Positions 56,570 to 64,000 of a stretch of DNA of 64,000 bases are shown piece after piece. The notes beneath the pieces are model-generated. The model did no database searches. It was given only the letters and a program-made list of their open reading frames with translations, and was not told the DNA's origin. A program made the position numbers and the translations under genes. Every line of letters begins with the position of its first letter. Position 1 is the stretch's first letter. Source of the stretch: Ascarosepion bandense (taxonomy: Eukaryota > Mollusca > Cephalopoda > Sepiida > Sepiidae); assembly GCA_037127315.1 (NCBI GenBank), contig JBBBDQ010001153.1, forward strand, positions 4,707,501-4,771,500, read 5' to 3'.

Positions 56570-59100
56570 CGATGCATGATGAATTGGAAAAAGCTTTTGT
56601 GATACATTTTATTCATTAGGACTTCTGCAAACTAGGTTTATTGTGACTACACATGCACATAAACAAGAGACACTGGTAGTTTAAAGTTTGTTAAAATCTA
56701 GTCATATTCATCTATATACTTTTTTTCTTTCCATCATCTTTCTTATTAATTATCCCACATTGTAATAACAGAAAATATTCCAAGAATGGACTTAAATTGT
56801 TAGTGTATTTAAATAATAGTTTATCTAAATATCTTCCTTATTATAATATGAAAATATGATATAATTTGATATAATACCTAATTTCATTTAAGTAGAACAG
56901 TAAATATTTACAGTTAATACTGAATAGATAGTAAAATATATCAAGAACAAGCCATGAAATGATTCATTAACAAACAAACCAATAACTAATTCTTTCAAAC
57001 AAACCTTTATTTCAAGAGTTGATCTCAAAATTTATCATTCTTTTCACTATAATATTTCTAATGATCCATTCTACACAATGTCAAATTTTATTATGCTAGT
57101 TTGTGTTTCCATCAAAAACTGGTATTAACCAAGTGATATTGGTGAAGTTTCAGAATATATTAAGAGGATAAATATGTCATGAAAATTTCAACTTATCATA
57201 TATTTTAGAAATATTTACAAAAACATTGAATGAATGCAGTGACATGCACATGAAATTCTACACAACATAGGAAGTTTATATTTATATGTATATATGTGTG
57301 TGCATGTGTGTCTATGTTTATAATATGTTTATCATATTGTAAATAAATATGTATAATACTAGAATTAGAGATAGTTGTATTTTTTATTACAGATACATGA
57401 AATTGAACAGCAAAATACACTTTATGGTTCATTCTTTGCTTTTAAATTTGACTAGTACATCTGGGCCAATAATACTGAATGAATGATTCTTACATAATGT
57501 TACACTATGTTTATATCAAACACACTGAAATAATTGACACAAGAAAAGCTGAACTTGAACTTACATTTAACCTAGGATTTAATATTGCATAATATTTCTA
57601 GATTATACTATTAATTTATGCACTCCAAGATTCGAACCCTTTAGTAGGATAAATATATCATCTGTTATCATCTATACAATGACCACTGTAAAAGCTCCAG
57701 CTTAGCTAGAGCTCTAATTTGAAATTTTGCTCAAAGTATTGTTGTCTCTAACATGGATGAAGAGCTCTTTTAAAAAGCCTCTAAAAATGTTTGGATAAAA
57801 ACACATGTTTCTTGGGAATGTCAGTAAATGAAATAATTAGATATTCAACAATTTTTACAAAAATAAAAAATAAGATTAATAGGGGGATTTTCAAAACACG
57901 AACCTTTCATGTTGGAAGATTCAAGATTCATTGTCATTGTTAAAATTTCTAAAAAAAAATGAAACAATTAGTTAGTAGTCAGTCAAGAAAAGATTTGAGA
58001 TAGCCAGCTAGGAGACTGATTCATACATGCTTTTTAAATTAGTGAGAGTGAAGAAAAAAGAATTATCAAAAAAGAAAAGTTTAATTTAGAAAAGGAAAGA
58101 AGAGGAATATAAATAGTAAAAAGAAAAAGCAACAAAAAATGGTTTAACTTTCTTCAGGATAAACCTCTAAAGATAAACCCCCAAGTTACTAATAAATGCA
58201 TTCAGGGGTTAAACACCCTACGAGTTTAGTGAACTTTGCATATGCAGCATTAAGATGTCTAACTCTTTCTAATATTTTGCTTTGACATACACTGTTTCTG
58301 AGTGATTTAAATTGAAATCAAAACTTAATGTGAGTGCTTAAAAGAATCATCAGCATTATCAAGTGACATGGCAATGAAATATTATCAATCAGTCAATTGA
58401 TCTTCACGAATCATACTTCAGAGAACAGGGAGAACAGATTCCTTTGATTCTACATCTTTCTCATCATCCTTTTTATCAGAAGAATATCCATAAATTCAAA
58501 ATACATTTCAATACATTGATATTTGTCAGTTTTTTTATTTTCTTTCAATTTTACTCTTTCATTTACCAGAAGAGCAAAATCCATGATCTGACAAATTTTA
58601 ATTTCCTTATTTGCAAGGACTAGATCTGCTCTTCTGACCTGAATTAAATCATTTATTTTATTCTCTTTTAATTTTTAATTTTTTATTAGTGATTCTGGGT
58701 TGTGCATGCAACAGTGGCTTAGATAATAAAATTAATTTCATTTGCATAATTCATATGGATCACCCTCCTCATTCAGTTATAGTTTAAAAAATTAAATTGA
58801 TTTTCATAACTTAACTAGAAATAAGAAATATGTCTTCTAAAATAGAAATATTATTTTGAACACATTTTCAACCTTAACTAGAAAATTTTTAAAAGTTATT
58901 AAAGCACATAAGTTTCTGAAAAGGCTGCAGAATCCTGCTATAAATCTACTTTAAAATTCCATTTAATAAATTTTCAGAAAATTGTGTTAAAGCAAATTAC
59001 ATTTATAACTGATAAGCTGTCATTGTTATCACTCTAGGACTTATGAAGTGTTTTATTTTTCATTATTTGAAGAGCTGATTTGTTTCATTTTGTTCATTCA
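56570..59100. other. AT-rich, mostly unique-looking DNA upstream of the putative first exon
   Basis: No recognised repeat except the 95-bp block at 57228-57322. No exon-like motif supported. It may hold promoter and 5' UTR sequence for the exon at 59115, but no TATA box or initiator can be singled out in such AT-rich DNA. Confidence 0.4.
57228..57322. repeat. 95-bp direct repeat, copy 1
   Basis: Identical over 95 bp to 63653-63747, same orientation, including GCAGTGACATGCACATGAAA and a TATATGTGTGTGCATG tail. Confidence 0.95.
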
Positions 59101-59114
59101 ATGTATGGTAAAAG

Positions 59115-59211
59115 ATGAGGTGGACTTTGCTGGCGTCAAGCTTGCCTTGTTTGCTGTTGTTATTACTCTGTGAAGCAATTTCTAACCATGCTTTAGAAAA
59201 TCAAGAAAATG
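59115..59211 (+). CDS. Putative first coding exon of a secreted or membrane protein (signal peptide)
   Basis: ATG at 59115 opens 32 codons plus one base, ending at a strong splice donor (G|GTAAGT, intron from 59212). The peptide begins MRWTLLASSL, has a run of six leucines after PC, then CEAISNHALENQEN. This is a classic signal peptide: short basic start, hydrophobic core, and a probable cleavage site around CEA-IS. The intron would be phase 1, common directly after signal-peptide exons in animals. An upstream ATG at 59101 stops after five codons. No other exon is recognised to 64000, so the gene, if real, has a long first intron and continues outside. The protein family is unknown. The region around it is poor in transposon debris, which fits a gene. 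Confidence 0.6.
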
Positions 59212-61414
59212 GTAAGTCACCCTATCAAAAATCACCTCACTTTTTATTCCCTTCTCTATGATCATTTAATGATACTAACCTGGGTTTAATGGATATTATT
59301 TGCATTAATTAATAAGAATCATAAATTGAATTTTAGACATTAGAAATGAATTTATATTTCTATCTCTTTATAATTTTGGTTATTTTTAGCATTAATGGTC
59401 TATTTTATAGTATAAACACAATATATATATATTTATCAGTAATGCAGCATAATCTCTTCTACTTGCTAATGTGATATTCTGTTTTTATGTTCAAAGTAGG
59501 CATTATTCAATGCCAATAAATAAACATGCTATACCAGAAAAATTAATATTCTATTAGTAAAAAAAGAGTATAGGCTGCTAATTCACTGCCTTTTATTTCT
59601 TTTATTTCATATTAGCTTTCATTAAATATTTTTACTTTTAATAATTTTAAAAAGTCACATTATTTTTGTATACAGCAACAGAGTTAACTATTATCAATAA
59701 AAATCCTGGTTTACTCACAAAAGAGGCAAAACTATTGCAATTGTCAAATTATATAAATACATCTGTTTATTTTTGACATGCAGATAAACTAAATGTATTA
59801 ATAATTCAGGTAAAAATGCAATTTTGCATGTTGATTTATTCAGAGATTTTTCCTGGGTGTGTTTGATATATTTTCAGTTGGGTATTTGAAGGTTTAAGAG
59901 AAATAATTTGAAATGGGTTCTGGATAAGGATAAATTGAATAGTTAAGATAAACTTGCAATTAACATATCCATTCTAATATAAATTTTCAGTAGTTTAAAC
60001 ACAGATTAACTAGAAAACACATGCACTATGTTAAATCACATGTGTGATTTTCTGTCATGAAAATACATACAATATCATATGAAAAAACTGAAGATTTCCA
60101 TTGAGAAAATTTCAATGTACTCCATATTCTCCAGGTTTGTTTTGTTTGATTTCCATTTATTTTAGAGTTGAAAGAAAAATAAATAATCCACTTCTACATT
60201 TTTTTCTTTTAAACTATAAACTGTAAAAAGTAAAATATTAAGAGACAGAATGACAGAAAACATTTTGATAATGATTGAACCAATTTTAATGCACATTAAA
60301 CACTCATTTTTTCTACTTTGTGATATCCAAATATGCAAATTAGCAGAGTTGTCTTTAAGTGCTAAGCCAGTAACTGTCGGCACTCCATTATGCCACATGT
60401 AATAATGTACAACATATTGAGTACTGAAACTGTGAGATATACCAGACATAACATACCCCTAAATTCAGACATGATTTATACATATATATATTTGGGCAGT
60501 AATCTCTCTTTCATGCAAGTTTCATTAAAGATGACGGACAAGGAGTGTTGGTTAAATTTTTAGATAATTTTTCATGTGATCTTATGACTTTTTTCTTTTA
60601 AGGGCATAAATTATATAAAAAACTGTCCAAAGTTTTCTTTATCCCAGTGCTTCCAACTATACTTTTAACCATTTCCAAGGATGAATGATATTTTACATGT
60701 AACAGAATGTATATGGTGTTATGTATGATGTAGAGTAGTGGTATGTGTTAAGTACCAAATAAAATAAGCATGTTGTTAGGAGGTTTGTAGTTGATGTTAT
60801 TGAGTATTATTCATCTTTAAAACATCTCTGAAGAAGCTTCTTAAAATGAAACATTTTAGATTAAAGACACTTTTTCTACCTGTTCTTTTTATGTTTTCTT
60901 TACTTATATATATATATATATATATATTAGATAAATTGAATGACAAAATGAAAATATTCAACATAATACATTTTGTTCTCTAAAAGGAATTATGGATAAA
61001 GAGATATTTTTATTGATGGAATTTTATATATGTGGCTGATGGAGGAGATATAAATGCAAACATTGGTTATTAATACTGAGGGAAAATTTTGCAGATGTGA
61101 GTAAACTTTTAATTTTTGAGTCTAATTTTTTTTAAGTTTTAAAGATATTTTCTCTAGTTGAATTTGTACAGATTCTCTATGATTTTGTTTTGTGTTTAAT
61201 GTTTTTGTTTTAAGTATCACACATTGTGATAACAGAAGATCTGCTAAGAAAATTAAAATGTTGTAAGAACCTAGACACAAATTTATCATGGATAATTTAG
61301 CAATTACTGATCTTTCTACACAGGTTCACATTTTCATATATTTTTAACTTTTTTATATTGTCTAACATTGATCTAAAATATAGAGATTTATGTATCATAT
61401 TATCCAAAGTACAA

Positions 61415-61415
<1 letters not shown>
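59212..61415. other. Probable intron sequence, AT-rich
   Basis: Nothing coding recognised. A short TA run lies at 60906-60928. The 95-codon minus-strand frame at 60162-60449 has no motif. Confidence 0.4.

Positions 61416-61417
<2 letters not shown>

Positions 61418-61451
<34 letters not shown>
61418..61451. repeat. (TA)n microsatellite
   Basis: Perfect TA run left of PLE-terminal-like repeat copy 2. Confidence 0.95.
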
Positions 61452-61454
<3 letters not shown>

Positions 61455-61455
61455 C

Positions 61456-61575
61456 CAGGTGAAGAGGATCCAAGGTTTTAGAGTTTTGAGTCCCCTAGCA
61501 TTTATTTTTTTATAAACAGTGTTCAGTACAATAAATATTGTAGAGCTTAATATAACCATATAATTGTGAATTATA
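61456..61575 (+). repeat. PLE-terminal-like repeat segment, copy 2
   Basis: Matches 26060-26185 in the same orientation (GTGAAGAGGATCCAAGG, ATAAACAGTGTTCAGTA, GAGCTTAATATAACC). Confidence 0.7.
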
Positions 61576-61579
61576 TGTG

Positions 61580-61632
61580 CATTGCAACATGGAAATTTCT
61601 GTTTCGAGATAGAATCTTGTCATCAGACAATG
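61580..61632 (-). ncRNA. Hammerhead ribozyme-like motif downstream of the PLE ORF fragment
   Basis: On the minus strand: stem I CAUUGU/GCAAUG (complements of 61627-61632 and 61580-61585; six pairs, one G-U), CUGAUGA (61620-61626), stem II of four pairs after two unpaired bases, GAAA (61602-61605), stem III ACA/UGU, and cleavage triplet GUU (61586-61588). It has the same overall fold as the motif at 26226-26278. Its stem II pairs with partly different bases, a possible compensatory shift. It is on the same strand as the neighbouring PLE ORF. Confidence 0.7.
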
Positions 61633-61639
61633 TTGTCCA

Positions 61640-62525
61640 TGATTACTGTAGTGTTGCCTTTATCTGCTACATTTATAATTATGTTGTCATTTTTTTTTAT
61701 GTTTTTTAGGGCTAGTTTTTGTTTGTGTGTTAGGTTATGAATGGTACAGATTTTTCTTGTAAATCTAGGTTCCAGATTTTTTCAAAAGTATGTTTAGCTT
61801 GTTTGTATTATTGCTTTTATTTGGAAAGAAATTGGATTTATTTTTACTAATGAATCATCTATAATATTTCTATTATTATTAAATGTTTTTTTTTTTTACC
61901 CTGAGTTTGCATTCAAATTCTTTGAGGTTTTTTTAAGACTGTTATATTGCTTTTCATAGTAGGACAGAACTTTAGGCCTAATTTTAATAGGTCAATTTTG
62001 TCCTTTGTAAGTTTATATGTGGATAGGTTTATTATTTTGAGTTTTGTGTTATCCAAGTTGGTTTTATTGCTTGGACCGGGCTTTCTAAAAATTAACGATC
62101 GTTCTTTACTATGCTTTGGATTTTCAAAGAGATAGTCACTCTTCGTGCATTTTGGGTTTTCTGGCCAGCGAATGTTTCTCTTAGTAAAATTGTTGCTATT
62201 GTTTCTAGATGGCTTTATATAGGAGTGTTTGTTTTTGTTGTAAGTAATGTTTCTGATGTATCTAGATTTGTTGTTTCTGTATGGATTATATGTAGATTGT
62301 GTGTAGAAATTTGTGGGGAATTTTGATTGTATTCATTGATATAGGTAGTGGTTTTTGTATCTGTTTTGTTGTGGAGGGTGGTATCTGTAATGGTTAGTTT
62401 TGTTAGATGTGTGTTTCTTTAGTCCTATGTCTGGTTGTTTTAGTTTAGTGACATGTTGTGGGAGTTTGTGTGCTGTAACCAGGTTTTTACCATGCACAAA
62501 CACACCTGCTAGGTAAGAACCCATT
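61640..62525 (-). pseudogene. Penelope-like element, N-terminal ORF portion
   Basis: Minus-strand reading with frame changes: an N-terminal basic stretch ('YHPPQQNRYKNH', about 62350), 'NLSTYKLTKDKIDLLKLGLK' followed by 'FCPT' (about 61965-62040; usual 'NLS---L----L-LL-KGL-FCPT'), 'LTHKQKLALKNIKKNDNIII' (about 61690-61735), and 'VADKGNTTVIMDN' (about 61650-61690; usual 'KPADKGGAVVVMD'). It then stops dead at the hammerhead-like motif, so the RT core and GIY-YIG nuclease are missing. This is the best-preserved PLE N-terminus in the window. Confidence 0.82.
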
Positions 62526-62589
62526 TACATACTACTGCGCATCTGCACACCCACACAACAAATGCAATTACGAGAATACACCAAACAAC

Positions 62590-63240
62590 ACATTGTAGGA
62601 GTCTCGACTATGCTTCTCAAATTGGCCTTGTGCTAAACACAACCAAAGTCCCTACAATTTAAATATATCAGGAGATTGAAATTTGGATGTTGAAATGTGA
62701 AAGGATAAAATATTTCATTTCTACATTAAAGTAAATTTTTATTAATAGTATAATAGAATTGTAAGAAGAAAATTAAAATTTTCAGAGAGAAAATGCATGT
62801 AGTTAATTGTTCAAAGAGAACTGTAAGTATTTAAAATGTTCCACAGAAATTAAGAGTTCATAGTTGATAGTAGCAGAATGCGTGTATGCAAAAGGATTAA
62901 AAAGGTTGCTAATAAAAGTCTGTGTTCCTTTCCTTTTATGACGGGAGAAAAAGTGAGGAGGAAAGTCAAAGAAATGAAGGAGATTGTACTTATCGAAATC
63001 AGTTGAAAATGTTCTGTTGTTGTTTTCTTTGGCAGCGTGGAGTGAAAATGAAAAAAGAAAAATTGGAGAAGAGGTAGAATGTATATATGTCAGTGAGATG
63101 TGACTGTGTCAGCTTGAAATTTCTTCCTTACATTACAATGAGATGCTATTAGATACTGCTCCCATTCTGACTGTTTTGATTGGTCATTAGACATGGTTTA
63201 AGTAGTGGATTTTAGTCATGTGACCGGCTACAGAGGCGTA
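62590..63240 (+). repeat. Unclassified dispersed repeat, copy D
   Basis: TGTAGGAGTCTCGAC at the left, TTGGCCTTGTGCTAAAC, CCCTACAATTTAAATATATC, TTTTTATTAATAG, GTCTGTGTTCCTTTCC, GAGATTGTACTTATCGAAATC and ATTGGTCATTAGAC follow the order in copies A to C. Confidence 0.65.
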
Positions 63241-63339
63241 AAAAAAATTTACTGGCATCATATATCAATTTGCTATTTTCTATTCAATCAGTATCCAGAA
63301 TTTTACTTTTCACACTGACTTGTTCACAAATGTAATAAA

Positions 63340-63545
63340 TCTTATATAGGAACCAGCAAAACAACAGAGTATACCTCCACAGAAGCAACATTAAACTTTC
63401 AAACAACTGAAAACTCTTTGTATCACAAAATATCTTTCAATGCAATGAAGGCAAATTTAAAATTATGCCATTATATCAGACAGACAATTACTTATACCTA
63501 CAAATACAAGAAAAAACTTCACAAAAAATTTAAACCAGCACTTAA
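63340..63545 (+). pseudogene. Penelope-like element GIY-YIG nuclease end
   Basis: 'RVYLHRSNIKLSNN', then 'KLFVSQNIFQCNEGKFKIMP' and 'LYQTDNYLYLQIQEKT' match the end of the PLE nuclease region (usual 'H-SDI---N----VS-H-----G-FKIMPLYQ-D---L---E--FIKK--P-LN'). Only the last 60 or so residues remain. Same type as 40740-41080. Confidence 0.72.
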
Positions 63546-63652
63546 TAAATCATAACCCCTCAATGCACACACAGACACACAACAGACACACAGATGAACC
63601 ACATGCACTCACACATACATGCACACACACAAATTTATATACATGCTAGCAT

Positions 63653-63747
63653 GAATGAATGCAGTGACATGCACATGAAATTCTACACAACATAGGAAGT
63701 TTATATTTATATGTATATATGTGTGTGCATGTGTGTCTATGTTTATA
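63653..63747. repeat. 95-bp direct repeat, copy 2
   Basis: Identical to 57228-57322 over 95 bp, same orientation. It lies about 100 bp after the PLE nuclease end, so the unit could be part of that element's 3' flank. Confidence 0.95.
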
Positions 63748-64000
63748 TAAATTAAATAAACAAATAAATAAAAACAAAACTTTTCTCTGTCCAATATTTT
63801 ACCCAACCCAAATCATTTTATTGCCCCTCAAAGCAGAAAGAGATTCCCTCATGAGTATAAGATATGGATGACTGACATACACTGCCTAAAAACATTTGCA
63901 AGACCAGAAACATGTGTAGCATAATAGAAAATAAAAACATAAAATAAAAATAGCACACATATATATATTTTCCATATTTTCTAAAAGAACACTTTTGGTT
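63748..64000. other. AT-rich DNA without recognised gene
   Basis: Nothing recognised up to the window edge. Confidence 0.5.

Noticed and set aside
58395..58480. Minus-strand open stretch ending 'KDDEKDVESKESVLPVL' then stop, looking like an acidic protein C-terminus
   Set aside because: The frame is closed just upstream, with no AG acceptor at a fitting place, and no family is recognised.

Overview
The window looks like a piece of a large, repeat-rich, AT-rich animal genome, most likely a cephalopod mollusc (octopus type). The basis is the mix of families: Penelope-like elements (PLEs), Jockey-, RTE- and R2-type LINEs, a Tc1-like transposase, tRNA-derived SINEs, one Gypsy fragment, and very frequent TA, TG, GATA and GTTT microsatellites, with no operons and no dense coding. 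The species call is an inference. No complete cellular gene is visible. The only good candidate for host coding sequence is one first exon near the right end (59115-59211, + strand): a 32-codon signal peptide followed by a GTAAGT splice donor, so its gene would continue beyond the window.

Layout. 1-3.5 kb: a PLE reverse-transcriptase remnant (-) and a decayed Jockey-like LINE tail (+). 4.2-7.0 kb: microsatellite, a truncated Tc1-like transposase (-), a pair of about 200-bp inverted repeats and a possible solo LTR. 7.9-8.9 kb: PLE 3' end with a GIY-YIG nuclease region (+) and a SINE piece. 9-14 kb: mostly unassigned AT-rich DNA with a tRNA-SINE, a dispersed repeat and a LINE C-terminal scrap. 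14.6-15.7 kb: the well-preserved 3' third of the Jockey-like LINE. 17-21.5 kb: a 5' scrap of an R2-type LINE, a decayed multi-copy invertebrate ORF (+), and the C-terminus of a second restriction-like-endonuclease LINE (-). 22-24.5 kb: degenerate tandem repeats, a 26/27-bp minisatellite and a fold-back element. 26-29 kb: a hammerhead-ribozyme-like sequence, an inverted-repeat element carrying a tRNA-like core, another LINE copy and a short LINE-derived element. 30-33.5 kb: microsatellites, a second hammerhead-like motif and an 808-bp TIR element. 34-41 kb: an internally inverted PLE, a Gypsy pol fragment (-), an RTE LINE (-), and further LINE and PLE scraps. 41.6-44.5 kb: the best Jockey-like LINE copy. 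46.3-51.1 kb: two abutting R2-type LINE copies (-), one interrupted by a SINE with a 12-bp target duplication. 51.5-59 kb: less repetitive DNA with a perfect 54-bp palindrome, a LINE C-terminus, inverted PLE-terminal repeats and a tandem SINE-like pair. 59-64 kb: the putative first exon and intron, then a PLE 5' portion (-) joined to a hammerhead-like motif, and a further dispersed repeat.

How the parts relate. Nearly everything recognisable is retroelement debris, and several families recur in the window, so copies explain each other: the Jockey-like LINE (four copies plus a short derivative), the R2-type LINE (two copies plus a 5' scrap), a tRNA-SINE (two full and two partial copies), an unclassified dispersed repeat (four copies), and PLE terminal sequences (several copies, three with hammerhead-type cores). 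All element ORFs seen are broken by stops, frameshifts or truncation. All assignments are from reading the sequence and remembered family motifs; no database search was run.
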